The notes: generated by a model not told the origin, from the letters alone. A stretch of 64,000 bases of DNA from JANJUB01 sp040081075 (GCA_040081075.1 JBEBHJ010000001.1:1-64000), one strand, 5' to 3'; positions 26,229 to 35,740 are shown, counted from the stretch's first letter. Program-made: numbers and translations.

Positions 26229-27626
26229 ATGGACTATCGACGCACTTATATTCGCGATCTTTTTGGCCTTGCTCCCGGAACGGAGACGAGCGCTTTTGGC
26301 TGGGTGAAAACCAGGCGTGATAGCAAGAATGTGAGTTTTGCCCAGCTTAGCGATGGCTCATGTTTTCAGGACCTACAGGTTGTGATCCCAGAGGGAACGC
26401 TTGATGAAGACACCGCGAAGCTCATCACAACCGGAGCCTGTGTACGGTTCGACGGCAAGATCGTGGATTCCCCCGGCGAAGGTCAGGCAGTTGAACTGCA
26501 TGCGACTGGCGTTGAAGTTTTCGGGCCCGCTGATCCGGCTACTTATCCACTTCAAAAGAAAGGCGCGTCGTGGGAGTTCCTGCGTGAAATCGCGCACTTA
26601 CGAGCGCGGGGTAACTCATTTGGGGCGGTTTGGCGCGTTCGGTCTCGTGCCGCTTATTCGATCCACCGGTTCTTCCAAGAGCGCGGATTTCACAACCTGC
26701 ACACGCCCATGATCACCGCGAGTGACTGTGAAGGGGCTGGGGCAATGTTTGCCGTTACCACCTTGCTTGAGCAAGGTCATCCTGGTCATCCAGCGAAGTT
26801 GGCCGGAACGGACTATGGCAATGATTTCTTTGGCAAACCTGCCTTCCTCACGGTGAGCGGTCAACTAGAGGCAGAGACTGTTGCACTCGGCATGACCAAC
26901 GTTTACACGTTCGGACCTGCTTTCCGGGCCGAGAACTCCAGCACGAGCCGCCATTTGGCCGAATTTTGGATGATTGAGCCAGAGATGGCCTTTTGTTCGC
27001 TTGAAGGAAACATGGCACTCGCCGAAGAGCTATTGAAAGCGGTCATCGGCGATCTACTGGACTCGTGCAGCGCCGATCTGGCCTTCTTCAACCAACGGAT
27101 TGAACCCGAGCTGCTGAAAACGTTGGATCACGTGGTCAGCTCAGATTTTGAGCGCATGACTTACACCGAGGCTGTAACACACTTAGAAGCGAGTGGCGAG
27201 TCGTTTGAATTCCCGGTCTCTTGGGGAGCGGACTTGCAGAGTGAACACGAGCGTTGGTTGACCGAGAAGAAGGTTGGGAGACCCGTCATCCTCACCGACT
27301 ACCCCAAAGATATCAAGGCCTTTTACATGCGCGCCAACGAGGATGGAAAGACCGTTCGGGCTATGGACGTGCTCGCCCCCAGAATCGGCGAGATCATTGG
27401 CGGATCGCAGCGTGAAGAACGGCTTGATCTGCTGGAGGCAAGAATCAAAGAAATGGGGCTGCCAATTGAGAACTATTGGTGGTACCTCGATTTGCGCCGG
27501 TTCGGCTCCGCACCTCACTCCGGGTTCGGACTAGGGTTTGAGCGGCTACTGATGTATGTGACGGGCATGAAGAACATGCGCGATGTGATCCCTTACTTCC
27601 GAGCTCCCGGCTCTGCGGATTTCTAG
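26229..27626 (+). CDS. asnS: Asparaginyl-tRNA synthetase
   Basis: A 465-residue class II synthetase charging tRNA-Asn. It has an OB-fold anticodon domain (~15-105, GWVKTRRDSKNVSFAQLSDG) and a catalytic domain with ITASDCEGAGAMF (the SDCEGAG block is AsnRS-like), FGPAFRAENSSTSRHLAEFWMIEPE (motif 2) and GFGLGFERLLMYVTG (motif 3). The open frame runs further upstream, but the homology begins at MDYRRTYIRDL, so the ATG at 26229 is used. TAAAAT lies 10 bases before it and no Shine-Dalgarno is visible. Confidence 0.93.
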   Translation: MDYRRTYIRDLFGLAPGTETSAFGWVKTRRDSKNVSFAQLSDGSCFQDLQVVIPEGTLDEDTAKLITTGACVRFDGKIVDSPGEGQAVELHATGVEVFGPADPATYPLQKKGASWEFLREIAHLRARGNSFGAVWRVRSRAAYSIHRFFQERGFHNLHTPMITASDCEGAGAMFAVTTLLEQGHPGHPAKLAGTDYGNDFFGKPAFLTVSGQLEAETVALGMTNVYTFGPAFRAENSSTSRHLAEFWMIEPEMAFCSLEGNMALAEELLKAVIGDLLDSCSADLAFFNQRIEPELLKTLDHVVSSDFERMTYTEAVTHLEASGESFEFPVSWGADLQSEHERWLTEKKVGRPVILTDYPKDIKAFYMRANEDGKTVRAMDVLAPRIGEIIGGSQREERLDLLEARIKEMGLPIENYWWYLDLRRFGSAPHSGFGLGFERLLMYVTGMKNMRDVIPYFRAPGSADF

Positions 27627-28171
27627 TTCGGCGACCATTCTCCATCCCGAATTCCTAGCAAACTGAGGAAGTGCCACGGCGGGCAAAACGCATCGCCCGG
27701 GCCATACGTTGCCTTGCCTGTCCGGGTGATTGAACCGTCTTCGTTTTTGCGGAATGTCGAAACGCCAGGCCACCAGCCGTCGGTCTCGTTCCAGTAACCC
27801 ATCGCAGTCGTGAATTCTTTGCTCGCATCGGTGACCATTCGATAGGTCCATCCGCGCGCGCTCGCCAGCTTTGCCTGAACTTCGGCGGGATCAGGAGTCA
27901 CCATCACCAATGCGCACCCGCTTTCGATGTGCCGCTTGCTTCCTTCTAGACTGTCGGCCCACATCGTGCAATACGGACACGATTTACCCATGTTATGGAC
28001 CACAACGAGCTCGGTTTTGTCACCGAAAAGCTCAACAAGCCTGATTGGTCCGTTCGAGGTTTCAAATGTGAAATCGCAAACCGGTTCGGGCTGCACCTTC
28101 GCCCGCTCAGCGAAGAGTTTGTCAGTAAGTTCTTCAATCTGCTTTTCTAACGATTTGATCTGTTCGTTCAT
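27623..28171 (-). CDS. DUF899-like thioredoxin-fold protein
   Basis: 182 residues: an N-terminal coiled coil (~1-28) and then a thioredoxin-like domain with a CPYC motif in HNMGKSCPYCTMWADSLEG. The layout (FxxxxGPIRLVELFG, VVVHNMG, then MVTPDPAEVQ and GWTYRMVTDASKEF) fits the DUF899/AhpC-TSA-like group. It may be a peroxiredoxin-like or thiol-disulfide protein; no partner genes are visible. The stop overlaps the asnS stop by four bases (CTAG). Confidence 0.7.
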   Translation of the reverse strand: MNEQIKSLEKQIEELTDKLFAERAKVQPEPVCDFTFETSNGPIRLVELFGDKTELVVVHNMGKSCPYCTMWADSLEGSKRHIESGCALVMVTPDPAEVQAKLASARGWTYRMVTDASKEFTTAMGYWNETDGWWPGVSTFRKNEDGSITRTGKATYGPGDAFCPPWHFLSLLGIRDGEWSPN

Positions 28172-28221
28172 GAGCGTGTTGTACCTTGCTGGTTGTCGTT
28201 AGGGTAGCGTCACATTTGAGA

Positions 28222-28827
28222 ATGCAAACCATACCGATCGCCCTCCAACAGCAAATCGAGTTCATTGTAGAGGTTGACAAGTTAAAGTCAGTTTTGCGGA
28301 TGACGTCCCCGATTGGGCAGGCTCGAAAGGAGAACTCTGCCGAACACTCATGGCAGATTGTGCTGATGGCGATGATTCTGCACGAGCATGCCAACCTTTC
28401 GGTTGACCTGCTCAAGGTAGTAAAAATGCTGGCGATTCACGACGTTGTGGAGATTGATGTTGGGGATACCTTTCACTATGCCAAAACTTCATCGCCCGAC
28501 CTTGCCCAGCGGGAGTTAACCGCGGCTAAACGAATTTTTGGCATTCTCCCACCGGAACAGGGGCAGTCCCTACTCGAACTGTGGCAGGAGTTTGAAGCCC
28601 GCAAAACCCCCGAGGCAATCTTTGCGGCAACCGTAGACCGACTGGTTGCCTTCCTCATGAATCGTGGAAACGACTTTGGAACCTGGCGCGAGCACAGCAT
28701 TGCACCCGAGCTTATTCTAGAGCGCAACAGCGCGATCTGTGATGGTTCAAATCAGCTTTGGAACCTCGCTCAGACCATCGTTGCGGAATTCAGAGCGTCC
28801 GAAACCACTTCAACAATACCGCTCTAG
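28222..28827 (+). CDS. HD-domain phosphohydrolase, YfbR/HDDC2-like
   Basis: 201 residues from the ATG at 28222; a longer frame upstream is not supported by homology. Metal ligands of an HD domain are visible: AEHSWQIVLMAMIL (first His), AIHDVVEIDVGD (HD pair), and VDRLVAFLMNRGN (final Asp). The order and length match 5'-deoxyribonucleotidase-type HD proteins (YfbR, HDDC2), which act on dNMPs. Substrate not proven. The stop overlaps that of the convergent ABC gene by four bases (CTAG). Confidence 0.8.
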   Translation: MQTIPIALQQQIEFIVEVDKLKSVLRMTSPIGQARKENSAEHSWQIVLMAMILHEHANLSVDLLKVVKMLAIHDVVEIDVGDTFHYAKTSSPDLAQRELTAAKRIFGILPPEQGQSLLELWQEFEARKTPEAIFAATVDRLVAFLMNRGNDFGTWREHSIAPELILERNSAICDGSNQLWNLAQTIVAEFRASETTSTIPL

Positions 28828-29531
28828 GGGCTCGCTGGAGAGCTGACGGTACGAGGCTTTCGATCTTCCGTTATCTTTCCATCGGTGATTCGGATCACGC
28901 GATCGCATCTCTCGGCAATCCGCTCATCGTGGGTTACCAACATGAACGTGGTCCTCTTCTCTGCGTGGAACTCCCGCATCAGTTTGAAGACCTCTTCGCT
29001 GTTAACTGAGTCCAAGTTACCCGTGGGTTCGTCGGCCAATACAAGCGGCTTGCCTCTGGCCAGAGCTCTTGCAATCGCAACCCGCTGCTGTTGACCACCT
29101 GAAATTGCGTTGGCGAGTTTGTTGGCATGCTCGGCGATGCCAACTCGTTCGAGTAAGCCCATGGCTTCTGCGATGTCCTGCTTGCTTGGTACGGCCTTTA
29201 AAACTGAACTTGGCATCAGGACATTTTCGAGGACCGTAAAGTCAGGGAGGAGGTAATGAAACTGAAAAATGAACCCAACCATTTCACCTCTGAGCCTAGT
29301 CAACTCACGGTCCGATTGTTGAGATGTATCATGACCGTCAAGAAGGCAGGTGCCCTCGGTGGCTCGATCTAGCATCCCGATGATATTAAGCAAAGTGCTC
29401 TTTCCGCTTCCCGATTGGCCAATAACTGCCACAAACTCACCGCGATCAACGTTCAAATTGACGTCGGTGAGCGCGCGGAAGTCCACCGCACCTCGATAGA
29501 CTTTTCCAACACCCTTTAGGTCAATCAGCAT
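28824..29531 (-). CDS. ABC transporter ATP-binding protein, LolD/MacB type
   Basis: A 235-residue ATPase. Walker A GQSGSGKST, Q-loop FIFQFHYLLPDFTVLENV, signature ISGGQQQRVAIARAL and Walker B LVLADEPTGNLD are intact. The LolD/MacB-type features are the MVGFIFQ loop and TEGTCLLDGHD. The true start is the ATG at 29531, where homology begins; it is 5 bases after the permease stop. It energises the adaptor/permease pair encoded upstream in the same operon. Confidence 0.92.
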   Translation of the reverse strand: MLIDLKGVGKVYRGAVDFRALTDVNLNVDRGEFVAVIGQSGSGKSTLLNIIGMLDRATEGTCLLDGHDTSQQSDRELTRLRGEMVGFIFQFHYLLPDFTVLENVLMPSSVLKAVPSKQDIAEAMGLLERVGIAEHANKLANAISGGQQQRVAIARALARGKPLVLADEPTGNLDSVNSEEVFKLMREFHAEKRTTFMLVTHDERIAERCDRVIRITDGKITEDRKPRTVSSPASP

Positions 29532-29536
29532 AGCGT

Positions 29537-30757
29537 TTAGCCTTGGCGAATAACATCGACCGGATTCATCAAGGCGGCGCGCCGGGCGGGCAGAATAGCG
29601 GCAACTGAGCCGATGACAAAAGCGACCAGGAAGGCTTCGATCACTAAGGTGGGTTGCAAGTCTATGGGGAGTGCGTACCCGGGCCGGATTCCGCTGTCTC
29701 CTGGGATTTGAGCCAATCCGAGAATGAGAAGCCCTCCGCAACCCACGCCTACCAGAGCTCCAGTTGCACCAACCAAAGCTCCCAGAACAATGAAGATGTT
29801 CTGCAGATCGCGCGTGCTCGCCCCCAGGCTCTTTAGAATCCCAATTTCGCGACTTCGCTGCAAAACGCTCACGATGAGCACGCTCGCAACCGAAGTAGCG
29901 ACCAAGATCATGACGAAAATTCGGATGATCCCGGTTGTTTGACTTTGAGCAGCTAGACCCGCCAGTAGGTCCGCATTACCCTCCTTCCAATTCTGCACCT
30001 GAAGTTGGGTGGTGTTTCGAACAACCTCCGTGGCTGGTTCCACGACTAGTGGATCCGCCACCTTCATTTCGATGCGGCTCACCGCGCCGATCATGTCGTT
30101 CAAGCGCTGACCGTTGGGCAATGATACATAAAGCGAACGTTCGTTTGCGCCTTTGTTGCCCGCATCAAATATTCCTGTGATTGAGAATATCTGGTCAACT
30201 CCACGGGCACTTTCCACACGCAACTTGTCCCCCACCTTTAGCCCGAGCAAACGAGCCAGTTCAATTCCAACCGCGCAACCCTGACCGGCAAGGTCAAACC
30301 GTCCGCTGGCCATTGCGGTTCGAAAGTCATAAACTTGTGCGCCTCTGTTTTCATCAATACCGAGAATCGTGATTGGTCGAGACTGTCCGCCTCGAATGGC
30401 AACTCCGCTTCCTGAAGCGACGGGGCTTACCGCCGTGACGCCCGAGATTTTGTCAAGCTCGGGAAGGAGCGTTAGATAGGCCCGTATCGTGCCGATTCGT
30501 TCGTTAAACGGTTGGACTGTACTCAGGCTCCTCTGACCTTGTAACGGCAGAACACGCGCCGCCTCTTCCAGCGGTTCGATCGTTATTTGGCTCGAACTGC
30601 CGATGGTTGTACGGATCAACCCGGACTGAAGCCCGAAAATCAGGCTAGAAATGAACAAATACACCGTAACCCCGAACGCCACGCTGGCAATGGTGAGAGC
30701 GGTTTGCGATCCTCCACTTTGAAAGTACCGGAGCCCAACCTTGAAGGAAAACCTCAC
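29537..30757 (-). CDS. FtsX-like (MacB/LolC-type) permease
   Basis: A 406-residue inner-membrane permease with four helices: one at the N-terminus (~25-45), three in the C-terminal FtsX domain (~275-400, with EIGILKSLGASTRDLQNIF and PARRAALMNPVDVIR), and a large periplasmic domain between (MacB_PCD type). The GTG at 30757 is chosen because AGGAG inside the end of the adaptor gene sits about 8 bases before it and its stop (TAG) abuts this GTG. With the adaptor and ATPase it forms a MacAB-like exporter. No TolC homologue is in the window; cargo unknown. Confidence 0.9.
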   Translation of the reverse strand: MRFSFKVGLRYFQSGGSQTALTIASVAFGVTVYLFISSLIFGLQSGLIRTTIGSSSQITIEPLEEAARVLPLQGQRSLSTVQPFNERIGTIRAYLTLLPELDKISGVTAVSPVASGSGVAIRGGQSRPITILGIDENRGAQVYDFRTAMASGRFDLAGQGCAVGIELARLLGLKVGDKLRVESARGVDQIFSITGIFDAGNKGANERSLYVSLPNGQRLNDMIGAVSRIEMKVADPLVVEPATEVVRNTTQLQVQNWKEGNADLLAGLAAQSQTTGIIRIFVMILVATSVASVLIVSVLQRSREIGILKSLGASTRDLQNIFIVLGALVGATGALVGVGCGGLLILGLAQIPGDSGIRPGYALPIDLQPTLVIEAFLVAFVIGSVAAILPARRAALMNPVDVIRQG

Positions 30758-30758
30758 T

Positions 30759-32300
30759 CTATTTGCTCCTAGCGGCTTTGGGGGCAACCGTCTTCACTCG
30801 GCTACCGGGAGTAGAACTCCTCGGAGCGAGCAGAATAAGTTCCCCTACCGAGAGGCCACTTGAGATAACGACTTCGTCAAGGTTCCCTCTCTTCCATTCA
30901 ACCGAGCGACTCTCGACAATCCCGTTCTTAACAACATAGACTTCTGGCGCGCTGTCGGCATTAATCAACGCGCGTTTCGGCACCGTTATGGCCGATTTGT
31001 AGTTTGCCGTAATGATGTTAACGTCGGCCGTCAGCTCCGGTTTGAGGCGCTTGTCAAGCGAAGGAATCAGCAATCGAACCTCAATCGTGCCTTTCTGGAA
31101 GTCTGCGGAGCTACCAATTTCCGAAATCTTCGCATCAATCACCAGATCCGGATAGGCATCAAAGCTTACTTTGGCGGGTGCACCGACTCTTAGAAGCGAA
31201 ATACTCGCCTCGTCAACGTCAAGCCGAACTCTCAGATTCTGGGTATCGGCCAAGACGAACATCGCCGTACCCACTCCTAGGGTTTGGCCGGGCTCGATGA
31301 GGCGACGAGAAATCGTTCCTCCGAATGGTGCCTTCACTTGTGTCTTTGCTAAACCAACTTCAGCGGCGCTTCTTTGGGACTGAGCAACTTTCTTGCCTGC
31401 TTCGCTAACGAGACGCCCCGCCACCGCCGAATCCCGTTGTGTCTCAGCTTGCACAACTTGTTGCCGATTAGCAAGACGGTCATCAAGACTTTGCTTTGAG
31501 AGGCTGAGGGTTTGGGTTGCACCAACCAAAACTGCCCTGGCTCCTCGCAGTTGTGCTTCGGCAATCTGGACATCTTCGTATCGGGGGGACCGAGCTAACC
31601 TGAGAGCCTCTCGGGCGAACTCCGCATCTTTCTTCGCTGTAATGAGGGCCGTATCTGCCACCTCATAGTCGCTTTTAGACACCGCACCCTCGTGATATAG
31701 GGTTTCTTTCCGATTGAACTCCTTTTGACGAAGCTGCACAAGGGCCTCAGCCCGCTCAAGCTGTGCCTGGGCTTGGCGAACTTGTTCGGCCCGTCCCGCC
31801 GACCTAACTCGAACGAGATTTGCCTGCGCTTCGAGAACTTTTAAGCGGGCAGAGTTCACATTAGTTTCAGCTTGCGTTACGGACTGTTTGAGCTCGACTA
31901 CCGATCTTGCGCCCTCCCGAGCGAGGTCCAAAGATTTCTTCGCCCCGCTTGCGTTCATATCCTGGAGACTTGCTTGAGCGTTAGCTTGGGCAATCTGGGC
32001 ATCAGCCTGTTGGAGCTGAGCTCGATAGTCAGAGTCGTCCAATGTCGCAAGCAACTGTCCTGCGGTAACTCGGGCACCGATATCGGCGAGCACCGAAGTC
32101 ACTCGGGCGCCGTTAACCTGAGACGCGACCGTTGTTGTACTCACGGCCTCCAGTACACCGCTGATTGCGAGGGTTGACGAAACATCTGCTCTTTGCGCCG
32201 AGATCGCTTCTAAACTGGGCGGCTGGCTCGTGCGCCAAAACACAAAGGCAACCGTGACCAGAACAAATGTTGCAATGGCTACGAATTTGAAGCGACCCAT
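30759..32300 (-). CDS. HlyD/MacA-family periplasmic adaptor
   Basis: A 513-residue membrane-fusion protein: N-terminal anchor (~5-22, FVAIATFVLVTVAFVFW), a barrel/lipoyl half (GARVTAGQLLATLDDSDYRAQL), a long coiled coil (~100-320, rich in Ala/Gln), a second lipoyl half (VKAPFGGTISRRLIEPGQTLGVG), and beta-barrel and proximal domains. The coiled coil is longer than in typical MacA (~370 residues). It is first in the operon with the permease and ATPase. Confidence 0.9.
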   Translation of the reverse strand: MGRFKFVAIATFVLVTVAFVFWRTSQPPSLEAISAQRADVSSTLAISGVLEAVSTTTVASQVNGARVTSVLADIGARVTAGQLLATLDDSDYRAQLQQADAQIAQANAQASLQDMNASGAKKSLDLAREGARSVVELKQSVTQAETNVNSARLKVLEAQANLVRVRSAGRAEQVRQAQAQLERAEALVQLRQKEFNRKETLYHEGAVSKSDYEVADTALITAKKDAEFAREALRLARSPRYEDVQIAEAQLRGARAVLVGATQTLSLSKQSLDDRLANRQQVVQAETQRDSAVAGRLVSEAGKKVAQSQRSAAEVGLAKTQVKAPFGGTISRRLIEPGQTLGVGTAMFVLADTQNLRVRLDVDEASISLLRVGAPAKVSFDAYPDLVIDAKISEIGSSADFQKGTIEVRLLIPSLDKRLKPELTADVNIITANYKSAITVPKRALINADSAPEVYVVKNGIVESRSVEWKRGNLDEVVISSGLSVGELILLAPRSSTPGSRVKTVAPKAARSK

Positions 32301-32410
32301 GAATCTAACTTCAGTCTACATGACGGGTGCGTACACCACGTCCCCTCCTTGATGAACTTAGGTATTTTTCGTTCGACTTCAAGGCTTTGAGGCAATCAAG
32401 CAAACGAACA

Positions 32411-32977
32411 TCAAGCTCGTGGCGAAGGCCATGGAGCCCAATCCGTGAAGTCGTAGTATCTGTTTGGATAGGGTGCGTTATAGGGTTCACTGCCGTCCAA
32501 CCCGAGCTCAAATGCGAGCATCCATATTTGCCCCGTCTTGTAAACCACTTCCTGTCCACAATGAAACAGAAACGAGCGGATCAACCGCATTTCGCCATCC
32601 CAAGACTCCCGCTCGTCCAGCATTTGCTCCGGCGACAGCGACCTGATGAGGTGCCTCCAAGTTCTGGCTTCCTCCTCTAAAAGTCGGATCATGGATTGGC
32701 GGTCAGCCGGTGGATCCGGCGTTGGGCGATGCTGGCTCCGATCTAGTAAGGTCATCTGTTGACGATCACACACAAGCCATGCAAACGTATGTTCGCAAAC
32801 TTCTCGCGCGGTTGGTGTTCGCTCGGAAAAGCTCCAATTCCATTTGTCGTCAGGAATAAGGCGCGCCGCCCGCACGATGCTTCCAACATAACCGGCAATC
32901 ATCAACTCATAAGCCTCTAATTCGCTGTTGAGCCTCTCGAAGTCAGGGTTCACATCATTCTCGGTCTGCGTTCTCAT
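32411..32977 (-). CDS. DinB-like four-helix protein
   Basis: 188 residues, mostly helical. CEHTFAWLVCDRQQ near residue 60 and FLFHCGQEVVYKTGQIW near residue 143 resemble the metal-binding helices of the DinB/YfiT superfamily (family form H...HxxGQI). The last expected His appears replaced (YKTGQI), so the metal site may be incomplete. Function unknown; family members include thiol transferases. The gap 32301-32410 between it and the adaptor gene holds nothing I recognise. Confidence 0.55.
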   Translation of the reverse strand: MRTQTENDVNPDFERLNSELEAYELMIAGYVGSIVRAARLIPDDKWNWSFSERTPTAREVCEHTFAWLVCDRQQMTLLDRSQHRPTPDPPADRQSMIRLLEEEARTWRHLIRSLSPEQMLDERESWDGEMRLIRSFLFHCGQEVVYKTGQIWMLAFELGLDGSEPYNAPYPNRYYDFTDWAPWPSPRA

Positions 32978-33035
32978 GAAAAAATTATGTCACGCCATCT
33001 TGGTTGCGCGAAGTTGAGTCTGCAGCGATTTCAAA

Positions 33036-33079
33036 GGCGGTAGGTATGTGTTATCAGAAGGTGGTACGCATGTGTTGTC
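33036..33079. repeat. Two imperfect 20-base direct repeats before the blaI-like gene
   Basis: 33036-33055 and 33060-33079 match at 16 of 20 positions (GGxGGTAxGxATGTGTTxTC), offset by 24 bases. They lie in the otherwise empty 260-base gap 32978-33238, about 160 bases before the BlaI-like start, and could be operator half-sites. BlaI/MecI operators usually contain TACA/TGTA dyads; these do not fit well, so the call is weak. Confidence 0.3.
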
Positions 33080-33238
33080 CGTTTACAGCGAATGTGGCAC
33101 GACAGATCCATGTGGCGCGAGGATGCGAAGCTGACTGAACTCAAACCCTTAGGTTGCCTCTCGATCACGCCTGACCATTTGTGCAAGAAAGTTTGCATGG
33201 CGGGAATCTTCTGCATTTGCCCTTGCGTAGAACACCAT

Positions 33239-33610
33239 ATGGATTTGAGTAAGCGAGAACGGCAGATATTGGAGATCCTGTATCAGCGTGGAGAATCTTC
33301 TGCTGCGGATGTTCAGGAGATTCTGGATGATGGGTCATCCTATTCGGCGGTGCGCGGAATGCTGCGGGTTCTTTACGAAAAGCAGCTGGTTGAGCATCGG
33401 AGCGTGGGGGCTAAGTATCTCTTTTCTCCGGCCACGCCACGCGATGAAGCCGCCAAAAGCGCTTTGGGCCGATTGGTGGACACGTTCTTTGCGGGCTCGA
33501 TTGAGCAGGTGGTAACCACGTTGCTTTCCCAAAACGAGCGCAAGTTATCGAAGTCCGACCTCGATCGGTTGAGTGCTTTGATTGAGGAAGCTAAAGGCGA
33601 AAGCAAATGA
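33239..33610 (+). CDS. BlaI/MecI-family transcriptional repressor
   Basis: A 123-residue winged-helix repressor: MDLSKRERQILEILYQRGESSAADVQEIL, then SYSAVRGMLRVLYEKQLVEHR, and the family linker KYLFSPATPRDEA before a C-terminal dimerisation helix. The ATG at 33239 is where homology begins; the frame extends upstream without similarity. It is coupled to a BlaR1-like M56 peptidase gene by a four-base overlap. No beta-lactamase gene is near, so the pair probably controls envelope or other genes. Confidence 0.88.
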   Translation: MDLSKRERQILEILYQRGESSAADVQEILDDGSSYSAVRGMLRVLYEKQLVEHRSVGAKYLFSPATPRDEAAKSALGRLVDTFFAGSIEQVVTTLLSQNERKLSKSDLDRLSALIEEAKGESK

Positions 33611-35241
33611 ACGAGTTCGCGATCCGCGCGACGCTGATCGCGCTGCTCACAATCGGGTGCGCCGCTCTGGCGCGCGGGGCGGGAAAATTCCCTCGGCGCA
33701 TCTTACGAGTGGGTCTGGCAACTCTGGTCGTCCTGCCTGTCCTCCAGGTATTTGAGCTCAATTGGGTCGTTCAAAACCCACTTGTGCCGGCGCCTGAGCC
33801 CGTCGTCGTAGAAGCCTTCAATTCGCTGCTTGAAACGCCAGCAATTATTACTCCGGATTCTAGCGGGCTTTGGTTCCCAGTTGCCTATGGATTCATCTCG
33901 CTCCTCGTTGGCTTGCGATTCATTTGGGGCATGGTTCAATTGCGACGCCTCGTTCGCAGTTCGGTTCAAGCCGAGCCAGCTACTCAAATTGAGGCGATCC
34001 GTTGCTTGAGCCAAGTCGGAGTGAAGCGGACCGTCCGGATTCTTATTGGTAACGTCCAGTCGCCGATCACTTTTGGCTCCCTCAAGCCCACCATTATCCT
34101 TCCGCTTGAATTCTGCGATTGGAATGAGGATCAGCGCATGGCAGTTTTGCTCCATGAATCTTCGCACGTGCTAAGTCTTGATTGTGCGTGGCAACGGACC
34201 TGCATTCTTGGAAGCGCCCTCTACTGGGGGAACCCGCTTTATTGGGGTTTGTCGCGTTCGTTGAAGCAAGAAACCGAGGTTGCCGCGGATTCAACCGCCA
34301 TTTCTTCCGGCTGTGAAGGCCCAACCTACGCCTCTGCCCTGGTTGAAATTGCTCGTAAGCTCAATACGTCCGGCGGAATTGCGCCGGCTCTTGGGGTGCA
34401 GTTCGTTAATGATCGCGAACTTGATCAGCGGGTTCGTCGTGCCCTCAAACGCGAGAAACGTGGTTTCGTCTTTTCGGGCCTCGCCGCTATCTCTGCGGCT
34501 GTCGTCGGCTCAGCGGCAATCGCCGGGATTGTGATTGTAGAGCCCAAACCCCAGGTTGTATTGCGAGATGCCTATGTGAGTGAAGACCCCATGGAGCATC
34601 TGGTTAACATTGTGGAGGAGCACTCGGAGCAGAGGAAACAGCCACCCATAGAGGTGAAGAGAAAACGAACCGAGAGACCCCGAATCGTAAAAAACTTAGC
34701 AAGGCTCTCTGTTCCAAAGGTTAACACTCCACCCCTCAACCATGGCCCGATGTCAAGCGACAAGGTGCCAGCTCCTTCGATGAGTGAAGTTGAGGTTGCT
34801 CCGAGCGAACCCAGCGTCGTCGTTCCCGATGTCGCTCGGGAGATTGACACTATCGAAGTGCCAGCAAGAGTCGTTGCATCCGAGTTTGCTGAAATGGCTC
34901 CTCGGGTCGCGGCCTTTGTAGCGGCTCAAAGAGACGCTCGAATTGCCTCAATGCGCTCCCAAAAGTTTGCAGCAGCAAGCGTGGCCGCGTCCAAAGCTCT
35001 GGAACGAAAGCTCATTGAAAAATCGCTCGACGACCTGAATGCCTTGGGCCAAAAGCTGGCTCCGTTGGCTGGATTCGCGTCGGAAAGGCACGTTTTCATC
35101 GTGCAAGGTGAGGGTGGCACCAGTTACCGCTTCGAGGCATCGGGTGATTCAGACGTGCGAATCGTGGTTAGTGAAAACGGCAAGATCATACTTGACAAGG
35201 AATCCAAAACCAAATTCCCACCGTTTCCCGGCAAAGAGTAG
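33607..35241 (+). CDS. BlaR1-like M56 membrane metallopeptidase
   Basis: 544 residues. The N-terminal half has membrane helices (~5-20, ~35-52, ~95-115) and a zinc protease site LLHESSHVLSLD (HExxH) with downstream ETEVAADSTAI. A further helix near ~295-315 separates it from a ~230-residue C-terminal part that is Pro/Val/Lys-rich and ends in a small beta-domain (FIVQGEGGTSYRFEASGD). The latter is not a penicillin-binding sensor, so the stimulus is unknown. On sensing it would cleave the partner BlaI-like repressor. Confidence 0.85.
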   Translation: MNEFAIRATLIALLTIGCAALARGAGKFPRRILRVGLATLVVLPVLQVFELNWVVQNPLVPAPEPVVVEAFNSLLETPAIITPDSSGLWFPVAYGFISLLVGLRFIWGMVQLRRLVRSSVQAEPATQIEAIRCLSQVGVKRTVRILIGNVQSPITFGSLKPTIILPLEFCDWNEDQRMAVLLHESSHVLSLDCAWQRTCILGSALYWGNPLYWGLSRSLKQETEVAADSTAISSGCEGPTYASALVEIARKLNTSGGIAPALGVQFVNDRELDQRVRRALKREKRGFVFSGLAAISAAVVGSAAIAGIVIVEPKPQVVLRDAYVSEDPMEHLVNIVEEHSEQRKQPPIEVKRKRTERPRIVKNLARLSVPKVNTPPLNHGPMSSDKVPAPSMSEVEVAPSEPSVVVPDVAREIDTIEVPARVVASEFAEMAPRVAAFVAAQRDARIASMRSQKFAAASVAASKALERKLIEKSLDDLNALGQKLAPLAGFASERHVFIVQGEGGTSYRFEASGDSDVRIVVSENGKIILDKESKTKFPPFPGKE

Positions 35242-35263
35242 CCCCCGCTCCTAAGCGAGGGCT
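35240..35263. terminator. Hairpin between convergent genes
   Basis: AGCCCCCGCT and AGCGAGGGCT form a 10-bp stem with one mismatch around a CCTA loop, directly after the M56 peptidase stop and 12 bases from the stop of the convergent secreted-protein gene. There is no strong T-run on either side, so it may act as a weak bidirectional terminator. Confidence 0.45.
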
Positions 35264-35274
35264 GTAAGGGGTCC

Positions 35275-35646
35275 TTACTTGACTGCGAACGAGCCGCTCA
35301 TCAAGGTTGCGCCCGCACTATTCTTCACAACCGCGGCTGTTCCCACGGCGATGTTTGGGCGGGTGGCGGTGTTGAATCGTTGAACAATTCGGAATCGTCC
35401 CAGTGCGTCGGTGTTTGAGTTCCACGAGTATCCAGCAATCTCAACTTTTACAGCAATGTTCTTGGCCATGCGTTCGCCTTCGATCTGGAGTTCGCCTTGC
35501 ATTTGGGTGGCAGAGTCTCGAGTCTTCCAAACGGCTTTGCCTTTGCCTGCACCCGTCATTTGGGCAATGAATTCGGCTCGGCCGGTTTGAGCAATTGCGC
35601 TTGCCATAAGGACTACGCTGGTGATGAGAAGTATGTTTCGTTTCAT
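35275..35646 (-). CDS. Small secreted protein
   Basis: 123 residues with a clear signal peptide (MKRNILLITSVVLMASAIAQTGRA, cleavage near residue 24) and an all-beta mature part (FIAQMTGAGKGKAVWKT, AVKVEIAGYSWNSNTDALGRF). Mature size about 100 residues; no family recognised. AGGA lies about 9 bases before the ATG. It diverges from infA. Confidence 0.65.
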   Translation of the reverse strand: MKRNILLITSVVLMASAIAQTGRAEFIAQMTGAGKGKAVWKTRDSATQMQGELQIEGERMAKNIAVKVEIAGYSWNSNTDALGRFRIVQRFNTATRPNIAVGTAAVVKNSAGATLMSGSFAVK

Positions 35647-35740
35647 AGTGTTCTTTCCTGTTGAACTTCAAGGTTCACGGTCATAAGAGAAGCAAGCGAG
35701 CGACTTGATACAAAAATTCTTGCTCTTTTGATAAATAGGC

